A stretch of 34,655 nt of DNA from Betaproteobacteria bacterium (GCA_029884335.1 JAOUIA010000039.1:1-34655); one strand, 5' to 3'. Counted from the stretch's first letter, positions 24,220 to 33,085 are shown. Notes: generated by a model from the sequence alone, not told the origin. Program-made: numbers and translations.

Positions 24220-24671
24220 TGGCCGCGGCCCCGCAGGCCGCGAGGGAGCCGGCGGAGACGCGCGCGCGCTACCGCCACTTCCTCGCGATCCCCACGCGCT
24301 GGCACGACAACGACGCGTACGGCCACGTCAACAACGTCGTCTACTACGCGTGGTTCGACACCGTGGTCAACGAGCACCTGATCCGCGTGGGGGGGCTCGA
24401 CATCGCCGCCGACCCTGTCGTCGGGCTCGTCGTCGAGACTTCCTGCCGCTACCACCGCTCGCTCGCGTTCCCCGACGCGGTCGAGGCGGGCCTGCGCGTG
24501 GAACGCCTCGGCAACTCGTCGGTCGTGTACGGCATCGGCATCTTTCGCGCCGGGGAGGACGCGGCGGCCGCGAGCGGGCGCTTCGTGCACGTCTGGGTCG
24601 ACCGCGCCACGCAGCGGCCGGTGCGCATACCGGACCGCATCCGCGCAGCGCTGGCGGCGATCGCGGCGTGA
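24219..24671 (+). CDS. Acyl-CoA thioesterase, 4HBT/YbgC type
   Basis: A 150-residue single hot-dog thioesterase. The active-site segment RWHDNDAYGHVNNVVYYAWFD has the catalytic Asp and the GHVNN helix start typical of 4-hydroxybenzoyl-CoA thioesterase and YbgC relatives. VVETSCRYHRSLAFPD and the closing strand (GRFVHVWVDRATQRPVRIP) complete the fold. It hydrolyses an acyl-CoA in the cytoplasm, chain length unknown. The ATG overlaps the glcF stop by one base and its stop overlaps the next GTG by four. A link to glycolate use is not obvious. Confidence 0.88.
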   Translation: MAAAPQAAREPAETRARYRHFLAIPTRWHDNDAYGHVNNVVYYAWFDTVVNEHLIRVGGLDIAADPVVGLVVETSCRYHRSLAFPDAVEAGLRVERLGNSSVVYGIGIFRAGEDAAAASGRFVHVWVDRATQRPVRIPDRIRAALAAIAA

Positions 24672-25162
24672 GCGAAGTCCCCGGCGAGGTGGCCTGCGAG
24701 CGCATGACCGCGGCGACGCGCGGCGACGCGCTCGCGTTGCTCGGGGCGTTCCTGGGCGAAGACCGGCACTACCGCGCATCCGCGGGCGTCTACGGCGACG
24801 GCGGGCGCGAGGCGCTCGAGCGCGCGCTCGACCTCTTCCTGGCGCGGCCCGAGGTCGGCTTCGTCTGGCTCGCCTACGCGGGAGCGCGGCGCGAGCCCGC
24901 CGGCGTGTGCGTGGCCTGCTACGCGATCTCGACGTCGCGCGGCTCGCTCGTCGTCAAGCTCGACGACGTCCACGTCGCCGAAGGCAGGCAGGGTCGCGGC
25001 GTGGGTGCTGCGATGCTGCGCGCGCTGTTCGACGAACTGCGCGAGTCCGGCGCGACGCGCGTCGACTGCGGCTGCCACCGGGAGAATGCTCCCGCGTGGC
25101 GTTTCTACGAGCGGCTGGGCTTCCGGCCGCTGGACGAGGAGAGAATCGCATGCCTGCTGTGA
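24668..25162 (+). CDS. GNAT family N-acetyltransferase
   Basis: A 164-residue GNAT. Acetyl-CoA loop: VAEGRQGRGVGAAMLRALF. Substrate-side strand and last motif: NAPAWRFYERLGFRPLDEE, as in small-molecule or N-terminal acetyltransferases. It differs from the two Pat-like GNATs elsewhere in the window. GTG 24668 overlaps the thioesterase stop (GTGA); ATG 24704 is an alternative start. The last 13 bases overlap the S9 peptidase gene. Substrate unknown. Confidence 0.8.
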   Translation: MSEVPGEVACERMTAATRGDALALLGAFLGEDRHYRASAGVYGDGGREALERALDLFLARPEVGFVWLAYAGARREPAGVCVACYAISTSRGSLVVKLDDVHVAEGRQGRGVGAAMLRALFDELRESGATRVDCGCHRENAPAWRFYERLGFRPLDEERIACLL

Positions 25163-27042
25163 CCCGCCGCTTCGCCGCGGTAGCGCTTGCCGGCCTCCTG
25201 GCGGCCTGCGCTACCGCGCCGCCCGCGCCGCCGCCCGAACTGCCGCTGCGCGACTTCTTCCGCAATCCCGAGCGGGCCTACTTCCGCATCGCGCCGGACG
25301 GCAGGACGCTGGCGTTCATGCAGCCTTGGGAGGGGCGTCGCAACATCTACGTGCAGCCGGCCGACGGCTCGGGGGAACCGCGGCGAGTCACCGCGGAACG
25401 CGACCGCGACATCCCGGATCACTTCTGGAAGGGGCCGCACCGGCTCGTGTACCTGCAGAACGCCGGGGGTGACGAGAACGACCGCGTGGTCGTCGCCGAC
25501 GTGCGCACCGGCGAGGCGCGCGCGATGACGCCGGGCGGCGGCGTCAAGGCCTACGTGGTCGACATGCTGCCGCGCGAGGCGGAGCGGATGCTGGTCGCGC
25601 TCAACCAGCGCAACCGCGAGCTCTTCGACGTGCACGAGCTCGACCTCGGCACCGGCGCGCTGCGCCTCGTCGCCGAGAACCCGGGCGGCGTGATCGGCTG
25701 GATCACCGACCACGACGGCGTCGTCCGCGGGGCGGTGCGCAGCGACGGCGTCAACCGCACGTACCTCTACCGCGAGCGCGCCGACGCGCCGTTTCGCGAG
25801 GTGCTGACGACGAGCTATCGCGACAGCTTCACGCCGGTGCTGTTCACGCCCGACAACCGCAGGCTCTACGCGGTCTCCAACCTCGGCCGCGACAAGGCGG
25901 CGCTCGTGCTGGTCGACCCGGCCACCGCGAAGGAGGAGCGCGTCGTCTTCGCCCACCCCGAGGTCGACGTGCAGGGGGTGGAGTCCTCGCGCACGCGCAA
26001 GGTGCCGACCGCGGTCACGTACGTCACCTGGCGCACCGAGCGCCACTACCTCGACGAGCGCGCCGAGCGCGCGCACGCCGCCATCCGCCGCAAGCTCCCC
26101 GGCTACGACATCGCCGTGCAGGCGATCACCGACGACGAGGACCGCATGGTCGTGGCCGCGACGAGCGACCGCACCGCGGGCACGCGCTACCTCTATGACG
26201 CGGCAGCGGACCGGCTGACGAAGCTGGGCGAGGTGCACCCGTGGTTGCCCGAGGCGCAGATGGCCCCCGCGAAGCCGATCGCGTACCGCGCGCGCGACGG
26301 GTTGACGATACACGGCTACCTCACGCTGCCGGTGGGGCGCGAGCCGAAGCGCCTTCCGGTCGTCGTCAACCCGCACGGCGGGCCGTGGGCGCGCGACGCG
26401 TGGGGCTTCAATCCCGAGGTCCAGTTCCTCGCCAACCGCGGCTACGCGGTGCTGCAGATGAACTTCCGCGGCTCGACCGGCTACGGGCGCGAGTTCTGGC
26501 TCGCCGGCCGCAAGCAGTGGGGGCTGGCGATGCAGGACGACGTGACCGACGGCGTGCGCTGGCTGATCGCGGAAGGCATCGCCGACCCGAAGCGGATCTG
26601 CATCTACGGGGCGAGCTACGGCGGCTACGCCACGCTGATGGGGCTGGTGAAGGAGCCGGACCTCTACGCCTGCGGCGTCGACTACGTGGGCGTGTCGAAC
26701 CTGTTCACGTTCATGAAGTCGATCCCGCCGTACTGGAAGCCGATGCTCGCGATGGTGGAGGACCTCGTCGGCGACCCGGTCGCCGACAAGGAGCAGCTGA
26801 CGCGCACCTCGCCCGCGCTCAACGCCGAACGCATCCGCGCGCCGCTGCTGATCGCGCAGGGGGCCCGCGACCCGCGCGTCGTGCAGGCGGAGTCCGACCA
26901 GATGGTGGCGGCACTCAAGGCGCGCGGCGTGGACGTGCCCTACCTCGTGAAGGAGAACGAGGGCCACGGCTTCGCCAACGAGGAGAACCAGCTCGAGTTC
27001 TACGGCGCGATGGAGCGCTTCCTCGCGAGGTACCTCCGGTGA
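25150..27042 (+). CDS. S9 family peptidase, predicted lipoprotein
   Basis: A 630-residue prolyl-oligopeptidase-family enzyme. The N-terminal signal ends in the lipobox LLAAC (Cys20) with a Pro/Ala-rich tether, so it is a membrane-anchored periplasmic protein. Residues ~40-370 form a beta-propeller that limits access to small peptides. The C-terminal alpha/beta-hydrolase has the full triad: Ser489 in GASYGGY, Asp574 in GARDPRV and His606 in GHGF. NPHGGPWARD supplies the oxyanion region. ATG 25150 lies within the end of the GNAT gene and has GGAGAG upstream. It resembles acylaminoacyl-peptidase or dipeptidyl-peptidase types. ispD starts four bases after its stop. Confidence 0.92.
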   Translation: MPAVTRRFAAVALAGLLAACATAPPAPPPELPLRDFFRNPERAYFRIAPDGRTLAFMQPWEGRRNIYVQPADGSGEPRRVTAERDRDIPDHFWKGPHRLVYLQNAGGDENDRVVVADVRTGEARAMTPGGGVKAYVVDMLPREAERMLVALNQRNRELFDVHELDLGTGALRLVAENPGGVIGWITDHDGVVRGAVRSDGVNRTYLYRERADAPFREVLTTSYRDSFTPVLFTPDNRRLYAVSNLGRDKAALVLVDPATAKEERVVFAHPEVDVQGVESSRTRKVPTAVTYVTWRTERHYLDERAERAHAAIRRKLPGYDIAVQAITDDEDRMVVAATSDRTAGTRYLYDAAADRLTKLGEVHPWLPEAQMAPAKPIAYRARDGLTIHGYLTLPVGREPKRLPVVVNPHGGPWARDAWGFNPEVQFLANRGYAVLQMNFRGSTGYGREFWLAGRKQWGLAMQDDVTDGVRWLIAEGIADPKRICIYGASYGGYATLMGLVKEPDLYACGVDYVGVSNLFTFMKSIPPYWKPMLAMVEDLVGDPVADKEQLTRTSPALNAERIRAPLLIAQGARDPRVVQAESDQMVAALKARGVDVPYLVKENEGHGFANEENQLEFYGAMERFLARYLR

Positions 27043-27046
27043 CGCG

Positions 27047-27772
27047 ATGACGCGGCTCTTCGGCGTGGTCCCGGCCGCCGGCGGCGGCACGCGCTTCGGC
27101 GCGGGTACGCCCAAGCAGTACGCGCGGCTCGACGGCGTGCCGCTGCTCGCGCGCACGCTCGGCCGGCTGCTTGCGGGGTTGTCGTTCGAGACCGTGCTGG
27201 TGGCGATCGCGCGCGACGACGCGTGGTACGAGCACGCGATCGGTCCGCGCGCGGGCGTGGAGGCGGTGCGCTGCGGCGGGCTCACCCGCGGCGAAACGGT
27301 GCGCAACGCGCTGCGCGCGCTCGCCGGCCGCGCCGAGGACGGCGACTGGGTGCTGGTGCACGACGCTGCGCGGCCTTGCGTGCCGCGCGCGGCGCTGCTG
27401 CGGCTCGTGGAGCGATTGTGGGACGACGAGGTGGGCGGCCTGCTCGCGATCCCCGTCGCCGACACGCTCAAGCGCGCCGACACGTTCGCGGGCCGTGCCG
27501 CGGAGGCCGCGCGGGTGGTGGCGACCGAGGATCGCGCCGCGCTGTGGCAGGCGCAGACGCCGCAGATGTTCCGCTACCGCGTGCTGGTACAGGCGCTCGC
27601 CGACGAAGAGGCGCTGGGCGTCACCGACGAGGCGCAGGCGGTCGAGCGGCTGGGTATGCGCCCGCGGCTGGTGCCGGGCAGCCCGGCGAACCTCAAGGTG
27701 ACGTGGCCGGAGGACCTGGCGCTGGCGGCGGCGATCCTCGCCGCGGAAGTCCACGAAGGGGAGGAGCGATGA
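27047..27772 (+). CDS. ispD: 2-C-methyl-D-erythritol 4-phosphate cytidylyltransferase IspD
   Basis: A 241-residue cytidylyltransferase, usual length. The CTP-binding loop is [17 protein letters not shown], followed by [21 protein letters not shown] and QTPQMFR, all family signatures. It makes CDP-methylerythritol in the MEP isoprenoid pathway. It lies four bases after the S9 peptidase and overlaps ispF by four bases, so its expression is tied to the upstream train. ispD and ispF as separate adjacent genes is the ordinary arrangement. Confidence 0.97.
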   Translation: MTRLFGVVPAAGGGTRFGAGTPKQYARLDGVPLLARTLGRLLAGLSFETVLVAIARDDAWYEHAIGPRAGVEAVRCGGLTRGETVRNALRALAGRAEDGDWVLVHDAARPCVPRAALLRLVERLWDDEVGGLLAIPVADTLKRADTFAGRAAEAARVVATEDRAALWQAQTPQMFRYRVLVQALADEEALGVTDEAQAVERLGMRPRLVPGSPANLKVTWPEDLALAAAILAAEVHEGEER

Positions 27773-28254
27773 CGATGCGCATCGGCAACGGCTTCGACGT
27801 GCACGCGTTCGCCGCGGGCCGCCGCCTGGTGATCGGCGGCGTGACGATCCCGTTCGACCGCGGGCTCGCGGGCAATTCCGACGCCGACGTCCTGCTGCAC
27901 GCGATCGCCGACGCGATCCTCGGGGCGCTGGCGCTGGGCGACCTCGGCGTGCACTTTCCGGACAGCGAGGCGACCTGGACGGGCGCGGACAGCCGCGTGC
28001 TGCTGCGGCACGTGGCGGCGATGATGCGCGAGCGCGGCTACGCGGTGGGCAACGTCGACGCCACGGTGATCGCGCAGGTCCCGAAGCTCGCGCCGCACGT
28101 GCCGCGGATGCGCGAGAACGTCGCCGCCGACCTCGACTGCGACGAGGAATGCGTCTCGGTGAAGGCCACGACGACCGAGCGCCTGGGCTTCACCGGCCGC
28201 GAGGAGGGCGTCGCGGCGCTGGCCACCGTCCTGCTCGTCTCCGAAGCGCTCTGA
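27769..28254 (+). CDS. ispF: 2-C-methyl-D-erythritol 2,4-cyclodiphosphate synthase IspF
   Basis: A 161-residue protein with the metal ligands Asp10 and His12 in GNGFDVHAF and a third His in [17 protein letters not shown], then FPDS and the C-terminal [16 protein letters not shown]. It closes the ring of the MEP pathway intermediate and works as a trimer. ATG 27769 overlaps the ispD stop by four bases and follows GGGGAGGAG. It ends ten bases from the stop of the convergent histidine kinase, and no clear terminator is seen between them. Confidence 0.97.
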   Translation: MTMRIGNGFDVHAFAAGRRLVIGGVTIPFDRGLAGNSDADVLLHAIADAILGALALGDLGVHFPDSEATWTGADSRVLLRHVAAMMRERGYAVGNVDATVIAQVPKLAPHVPRMRENVAADLDCDEECVSVKATTTERLGFTGREEGVAALATVLLVSEAL

Positions 28255-28264
28255 GCGGAGCGCC

Positions 28265-29710
28265 TCAGGCCCCGGCGCGCAGCGGCAGCCGCACGCGCGC
28301 GAGCGCGCCGCCGCCCTCGCGCGCGAGCAGGTCGAGCGTGCCGCCGTGCAGCCGCGCGATGCGGTCGACGATCGCCAGGCCCAGCCCTGCGCCCGCGGCG
28401 CCATCGCCGCGCGCGCGCGAGGCCTCCGCCCGCGTGAACGGCTGCTTCAGGCGCTCGACGTCCTCCGGCCGGATGCCGGGGCCGCGATCGGCGACGTCGA
28501 TCGTCACGTGCCCGGCGTCCAGCCGCGTCGACACATCGACGGGCGGGGCGCCGTAGGCGATCGCGTTGTCGATCAGGTTGGCGACCAGCCGCGCGATCGC
28601 GGTGGGCCGCAGCGGCACGGCGGGCAGCGCGCCCGGCGCGAAGCGCACGTCGTGGCCGGCCTTGCGGCTGCGCTCGACGATCGGGGCGACGAGGTCGTTG
28701 ACGTCGCGGGACTCCAGCGCGACGGCGTCCTCGCCGCGCGCGAAGTCGAGGAACTGGCCGATGACGCGGTCCATTTCCTCGATGTCCGCGACCATGCCCT
28801 CGCGCGTGGCCGCGTCGGCCTGCGACAGCTCGACGCCGAGGCGCAGGCGCGCGAGCGGCGTGCGCAGGTCGTGCGAGACGCCGGCCAGCAGCACTGCGCG
28901 ATCGCGCTCGATCTGGCGCAGGTTGGCGAGCATCGCGTTGAAGCCGCGGTTGACGGCGGCGATCTCGGAGGGCCCGGTCTCCGGCAGCGGCTGAGGCGCC
29001 TCGCCGCTTCCTACGCGCGCCACGGCCCCTTCGAGGTCGCGCAAAGGGCGCGCGAGGTAGCGCGCGAACAGGAACGCCGCGACGAGCAGCGCCGCGAGCA
29101 GCGCCAGGCTCCAGATCAGCGCCCGCGTGGGCTCCGGCTCCGTCGCGGGGCGTGGCGGCAGAGGGAAGCCGACCCAGTAGCTCGCAGTGCCCGCGGGCAG
29201 CTTCACCCACATCGCCTGCGCGCGCGGCTGCACGCGCACTTCCACGCCGGCGCCCAGCGATTGCACGAGGCGCGTCTCGATCTCGGCGATGAGCGGCAGG
29301 AACGTGCGCAGCGGGCCCGGCACGACGTCGCCCGGACCGTCGCCTTCGCGGGGCGCGTCGCGCATGCCGTCGCGGAACCGCGGCCCCTCGCCGCCCATGC
29401 GCATGCCCATGCCCGGCCGCCACCCCGATGCGCCGATGCCCGGCGGCTCGCGCTCGTCGGCGGCGAACAGGCGCACGCCGTGCTCGCGCGCGAGGCGCGG
29501 CAGCGCGTCGCGCCGCTCCTCGCGCGGCAGGCCCTCGAGCGCGACGCGCAGCGCCTGCAGCTGCACCAGCTTTGTCTCGCTGAAGTGGCGCACGATCAGC
29601 GCGGTGCGGTCCTGCCGGAACAGCAGGATCGTGGCCAGCACGGCGAGCACGAGCACGCCGACCAGCACGAGCGCGAGCCGCCCGAACAGCGTGCGCGGCC
29701 AGAGCTTCAC
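28265..29710 (-). CDS. EnvZ-like sensor histidine kinase
   Basis: A 481-residue kinase. A first membrane helix (LALVLVGVLVLAVLATILLF, ~12-31) is followed by a periplasmic domain of about 160 residues. A second helix (LIWSLALLAALLVAAFLFARYLA) leads into a HAMP linker, then the H-box SHDLRTPLARLRLG with His280 and the ATPase motifs NLIDNAIAYG, DRGPGI and GLGLAIV. The periplasmic domain has an odd Met/Gly/Arg-rich loop, with Met101, Met103 and Met105, that might bind a soft metal. GTG 29710 overlaps the stop of the response regulator gene, so the pair is coupled. The signal is unknown; EnvZ/RstB/CpxA relatives respond to envelope state. Confidence 0.93.
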   Translation of the reverse strand: MKLWPRTLFGRLALVLVGVLVLAVLATILLFRQDRTALIVRHFSETKLVQLQALRVALEGLPREERRDALPRLAREHGVRLFAADEREPPGIGASGWRPGMGMRMGGEGPRFRDGMRDAPREGDGPGDVVPGPLRTFLPLIAEIETRLVQSLGAGVEVRVQPRAQAMWVKLPAGTASYWVGFPLPPRPATEPEPTRALIWSLALLAALLVAAFLFARYLARPLRDLEGAVARVGSGEAPQPLPETGPSEIAAVNRGFNAMLANLRQIERDRAVLLAGVSHDLRTPLARLRLGVELSQADAATREGMVADIEEMDRVIGQFLDFARGEDAVALESRDVNDLVAPIVERSRKAGHDVRFAPGALPAVPLRPTAIARLVANLIDNAIAYGAPPVDVSTRLDAGHVTIDVADRGPGIRPEDVERLKQPFTRAEASRARGDGAAGAGLGLAIVDRIARLHGGTLDLLAREGGGALARVRLPLRAGA

Positions 29711-30441
29711 GTCGCGCCCGCCTCGGCGCCGTCGTCGGGCACGTACACGTAGCCGAAGCCCCACACGGTCTGGATGTAGCGCGGCGCCGACGGGTCGGGC
29801 TCGACGAGCTTGCGCAGCCGCGACACCTGCACGTCGATCGCGCGGTCGAACACCTCGTGGTCGCGCCCGCGCGCGAGCATCATCAGCTTCTCGCGCGCGA
29901 GCGGCTGGCGCGGGTGCTGGACGAAGACCTTGACCAGCGCGAACTCCCCGGTGGTCAGCGTGACACTGTTCCCGTCGCGCGCGAGCGTGCGCGCGGCCAG
30001 GTCCAGCGCATAGGGACCGAACGGCACCGTGCCGGCGTCGGTCGGCGCGCCGGGCGCCGCGCGCTCGCCGTGGCGCCGCAGCACCGCGTGGATGCGCGCG
30101 ACCAGCTCCCGCGGGTTGAAAGGCTTCGGCAGGTAGTCGTCCGCGCCCATCTCGAGACCCACGATGCGGTCGACCTCCTCCCCCTTCGCCGTCAGCATGA
30201 TGATCGGCACGTTCTCCCCGGCCCCGCGCAGGCGGCGGCACACCGACAGCCCGTCCTCGCCCGGCAGCATGAGATCGAGGACGAGAAGGTGCGGCGGGTC
30301 GCGCTGCAGCCGCTTGTCGAGCTCGCGCGCGTCGGGAATCGCGCGCACCTCGAAGCCCTGTTCGCCGAGGTAACGGGTGAGAAGGTCGCGCAGGCGTACG
30401 TCGTCGTCGACGACGAGGATGCGCGTGCTGCGGGTCGTCAT
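29707..30441 (-). CDS. OmpR family response regulator
   Basis: A 244-residue regulator: receiver domain with acidic pocket VVDDD, phospho-acceptor Asp56 in LLVLDLMLPG, and the LPKPF lysine. A C-terminal winged helix of OmpR type follows, with GEFALVKVFVQHPRQPLAREKLM and RAIDVQVSRLRKLVEPDPSAPRYIQTVWGFGYVYVP. It is phosphorylated by the coupled kinase and binds DNA as a dimer, usually at direct repeats. Two GGTGTTGCA repeats lie in the divergent region upstream. A divergent Spy/CpxP-like gene is a likely target. Confidence 0.95.
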   Translation of the reverse strand: MTTRSTRILVVDDDVRLRDLLTRYLGEQGFEVRAIPDARELDKRLQRDPPHLLVLDLMLPGEDGLSVCRRLRGAGENVPIIMLTAKGEEVDRIVGLEMGADDYLPKPFNPRELVARIHAVLRRHGERAAPGAPTDAGTVPFGPYALDLAARTLARDGNSVTLTTGEFALVKVFVQHPRQPLAREKLMMLARGRDHEVFDRAIDVQVSRLRKLVEPDPSAPRYIQTVWGFGYVYVPDDGAEAGAT

Positions 30442-30481
30442 GGGGCGAGTAGACCGCGGATCGCGGCGCCGGGGAGCGAAA

Positions 30482-30530
30482 GGTGTTGCAGATTGTAACG
30501 GCCGCCCCCGGGGGCAACGGGGTGTTGCAA
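30482..30530. promoter_or_regulatory. Direct repeats in the divergent response-regulator/Spy-like region
   Basis: GGTGTTGCA occurs at 30482-30490 and again at 30521-30529, 39 bases apart. Between them, ATTGTA (30492-30497) reads as TACAAT on the minus strand, a candidate -10 for the regulator gene. GTTGCA with TGTAAC around 30485-30499 also forms an imperfect dyad. Direct repeats suit OmpR-family binding. Autoregulation is inferred. Confidence 0.45.
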
Positions 30531-30634
30531 TCGGAGCGGCGCGGCGAGGAACGACGGTCGCACAATGCCCATCGAAGCATCGGATCCGGCGTACTCCGGA
30601 TCGCAATGCTCCCGACCCCCCCGAAAGGATGACC

Positions 30635-31162
30635 ATGTTCGACTCCCGACTCCGCCGCCGCGCCGCCCAGGCGGCGCTCGCTTCCGCCTTCTTCGTCGCG
30701 ATCGGCGCCGCGGCCCAGCCCGGCCCCGGCGCAGGCCCCGGCGCGGGCCCCGGCCCCGGTGCGGGCTTCGGGCCGCACGCCCGCGGCGCGCACGTCGAGC
30801 AGGTGATCGCGCACCTGCGCTCGCAGCTCAACCTCAACACGCAGCAGCAGCAGCAATTCGACAACGCCGTCGCGGCCGGCAGGGCCGCCCGCGAGCAGGC
30901 GCGCGCCGAAGGCACGAAGGTGCGGGACGCGGTGCGCGCCGAGCTCGCATCGAACGCGCCGAACCTGCGCAACATCGCGGCGCTGGGCGACCAGACGCGC
31001 GCGGCCCTGGCCGTGCGGCACGCGCAGGTGCGCGACCAATGGCTGGCGCTCTACGACACTTTCAGCGCGGAGCAGAAGCTGGTCGTGCGCGACGCGATGC
31101 TGAAGCGCATGGAGCGCATGGAGCACTTCCGCGAGAGGATGCGCGAGCGCTTCCCCGGCTGA
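30635..31162 (+). CDS. Spy/CpxP-like periplasmic protein
   Basis: A 175-residue exported protein. A signal peptide (LASAFFVAIGAAAQ) is followed by a Gly/Pro/Ala repeat (GPGAGPGAGPGPGAGFGP) and a helical body. The body has LNLNTQQQQQFDNAVAAG, the counterpart of the LTxxQ motif of Spy/CpxP proteins, and ends in a very basic helix (MLKRMERMEHFRERMRERF). Relatives are ATP-independent periplasmic chaperones or metal-responsive stress proteins. AAGG ends six bases before ATG 30635; an ATG at 30629 is too close to it. It is divergent from the OmpR-type regulator gene and shares its repeat-bearing control region. Confidence 0.8.
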   Translation: MFDSRLRRRAAQAALASAFFVAIGAAAQPGPGAGPGAGPGPGAGFGPHARGAHVEQVIAHLRSQLNLNTQQQQQFDNAVAAGRAAREQARAEGTKVRDAVRAELASNAPNLRNIAALGDQTRAALAVRHAQVRDQWLALYDTFSAEQKLVVRDAMLKRMERMEHFRERMRERFPG

Positions 31163-31171
31163 CAGCCTCTT

Positions 31172-31203
31172 CCCCCTCCCCCGCCTGACGGCGGGTGAGG
31201 GGG
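31172..31203. terminator. Long G/C hairpin between convergent genes
   Basis: A 14-base stem (31172-31185 with 31190-31203) has a TGAC loop and one mismatch. It is ten bases after the Spy-like gene. It is probably a two-way transcription barrier or a repeat-derived hairpin; no T-run follows. Confidence 0.55.
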
Positions 31204-31212
31204 GGTCCAACC

Positions 31213-31237
31213 CCCTCCTCCGCCACGCGGGAGAGGG
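31213..31237. repeat. Second REP-like hairpin, CCCTC...GAGGG type
   Basis: An 11-base stem (31213-31223 with 31227-31237) has a CAC loop, one G-T pair and one mismatch, directly after the preceding hairpin. The CCCTC-N-CCGC/GCGGGAGAGGG wording is that of widespread intergenic repeats in proteobacteria. Confidence 0.5.
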
Positions 31238-31270
31238 CAGGGCGAGGGAGGCTTGCACTCCGGGGCGTAC

Positions 31271-33085
31271 CTACGCTCCGACGACGCGGCCGGCCACTGC
31301 AGGACGCGACTGCGCCAGCAGCACCGACGCCGCGCCAGCCAGCGCCGCCGGCACCACGGGCTTCGCCAGCAGGGCAAGCCCGGCGGATCGGACGCTGCGC
31401 GTCGCGTCTTCCGAAACGTCGCCCGAGACCACCAGCGCAGGGATCGACACGCCCAGCTCGTCGCGCAATTGCGCGACCGCGTCGAGGCCGTTCGCGCCGC
31501 GTTCGAGTCGGAGGTCGGCGACGATGAGGTCCGGATAGCGCTCGAGGCGGCCCAGCGCGCGCAGGGCCTCGGCCGCATCGCCGCCGCCGGCCACGTCGGC
31601 GCCCCACGCGAGGAACAGCGAGCGCATCGCTTCGATCGACGCGGGATCGTCGTCGACGACCGCGATCGTGGCCCCGGCGAGGCACGCCTGGGCGCCGGTC
31701 GCGGCGCCCGCCTCGGGCCGCGGGGCGATCGAGCGCAGGTCCGTGACCCGTGGCGCCACGACCGCGAAGCGCGAGCCGCGGCCGGGCTGCGAGCGCAGGG
31801 TGACCGCGTGGCCGAGCAGGTCCGCGAGGCGCCGCACGATGGCAAGCCCGAGTCCCATGCCGCGGTTGCCGGCGGGCGCGGGTGCGCGCACCTGGTAGAA
31901 CTCCTCGAAGATCCGCTCGCGGTGCTCGGGCGCGATGCCGATCCCCGTGTCGACGACTTCGATCGCGACCTCGCGGCCGCGCCTGCGCGCGCCCACCACG
32001 ACGCCGCCGGAGCGTGTGCAGCGCACCGCGTTGGACACGAGGTTGCGCAGGATGCGGCCGAGCAGCGCGGGGTCGCTGTCCACCGCGAGGCGCGTCGGCA
32101 CCGCGATCAGGCGCACGCCCTTCGCCTCGGCCTGCGGGCGGAACTCGGCGGCGAGGGCCGCGAGCAGCGGTGCGAGCGGCACGCGCTCGCGCTGCGGCAC
32201 GAGCGCGCCGGCTTCGAGGCGCGAGAGGTCGATCAGCTGGCCGAACTGGAGGTCGAGCGAGTCGAGCGCCTGCTGCGTGCGGGCGACGATGGCGCGCGAC
32301 TCCGCGTCGGCGGCGCGGGATTCCAGCGCGGCGACGTACAACCCCACCGCGTGCAGCGGTTGCCGCAGGTCGTGGCTGGCCGCGGCGAGCAGCTGCGACT
32401 TCGCGCGGTTCGCCGCCTCGGCCGCGGCGCGCGCATCGACGGCCGCGCGCGTCTGCGCCCTGAGCTCGCCGATGAGGTCGACGTTCTCGTGGCGGATCGC
32501 GAGCGCCTGCGTCAGCAGGTCGTTGACGCGGTGGCCGAAGGCGAGCACGAACGCGAGGACGACGGCCATCACGGCCGCGGTGTCGAGGTGGACGGGATCG
32601 CCTTCCCAGGCGACGCGCGCGATCAGCGGCAGCAGCGCGGGCAGCACGAAGCCGTAGAACGAGGGCCGCCAGACCGCGGTGAGGTTGACGCCGGCGAGCG
32701 CGACGCCGAACAGGCACACGATCAGCAGCGCCTGGTGCGGCTCGGAGGCGGGAAACACGACGACCGCCGCGAGCCCCCACAGCGCGCCGGCGAGCGAGGA
32801 GCCCGCGGCCCAGTAGCGGCCCCAGCGCGGCAGCGCCGACGCGCCGGGATCGGCGCGGCGGAACGCGACGGTCAGCCGCCAGCGCCAGAACTGGTTGAGT
32901 GCGATCAGCCCGAACCAGGCGAGCCACCACGCGGCGTCGGCCTGGCCCCGCATGGCGATCGCGAGCAGCGCGCCGCCGAGCAGCATCGACAGCGTGGTGC
33001 GCGGCAGGCTCGCGTACGCGAGTGCGACCTGGTCGGCCCGCGCGCGCTCGAGCTGCGCGCTGCCGAGGCCGGCGAGCGAGGACAC
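31271..33085 (-). CDS. Hybrid sensor histidine kinase with C-terminal receiver domain
   Basis: A 604-residue protein. Residues ~25-200 hold about six hydrophobic helices, followed by a coiled helical linker. The dimerisation H-box is AAASHDLRQPLHAVGLYV, with His238. The ATPase domain carries RNLVSNAVRCT, DTGIGI and MGLGLAIV. A receiver domain (residues ~465-590) has VVDDDP, Asp524 in LIVADLRLERG, and a lysine in LLAKPVVP. The opening (LERARADQVALAY) is typical of this membrane kinase group. GTG 33085 is the only available start but has no ribosome site. It ends near the REP-like hairpins. A NarL-type regulator lies upstream on the same strand and is its probable partner. The signal is unknown. 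Confidence 0.9.
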   Translation of the reverse strand: MSSLAGLGSAQLERARADQVALAYASLPRTTLSMLLGGALLAIAMRGQADAAWWLAWFGLIALNQFWRWRLTVAFRRADPGASALPRWGRYWAAGSSLAGALWGLAAVVVFPASEPHQALLIVCLFGVALAGVNLTAVWRPSFYGFVLPALLPLIARVAWEGDPVHLDTAAVMAVVLAFVLAFGHRVNDLLTQALAIRHENVDLIGELRAQTRAAVDARAAAEAANRAKSQLLAAASHDLRQPLHAVGLYVAALESRAADAESRAIVARTQQALDSLDLQFGQLIDLSRLEAGALVPQRERVPLAPLLAALAAEFRPQAEAKGVRLIAVPTRLAVDSDPALLGRILRNLVSNAVRCTRSGGVVVGARRRGREVAIEVVDTGIGIAPEHRERIFEEFYQVRAPAPAGNRGMGLGLAIVRRLADLLGHAVTLRSQPGRGSRFAVVAPRVTDLRSIAPRPEAGAATGAQACLAGATIAVVDDDPASIEAMRSLFLAWGADVAGGGDAAEALRALGRLERYPDLIVADLRLERGANGLDAVAQLRDELGVSIPALVVSGDVSEDATRSVRSAGLALLAKPVVPAALAGAASVLLAQSRPAVAGRVVGA

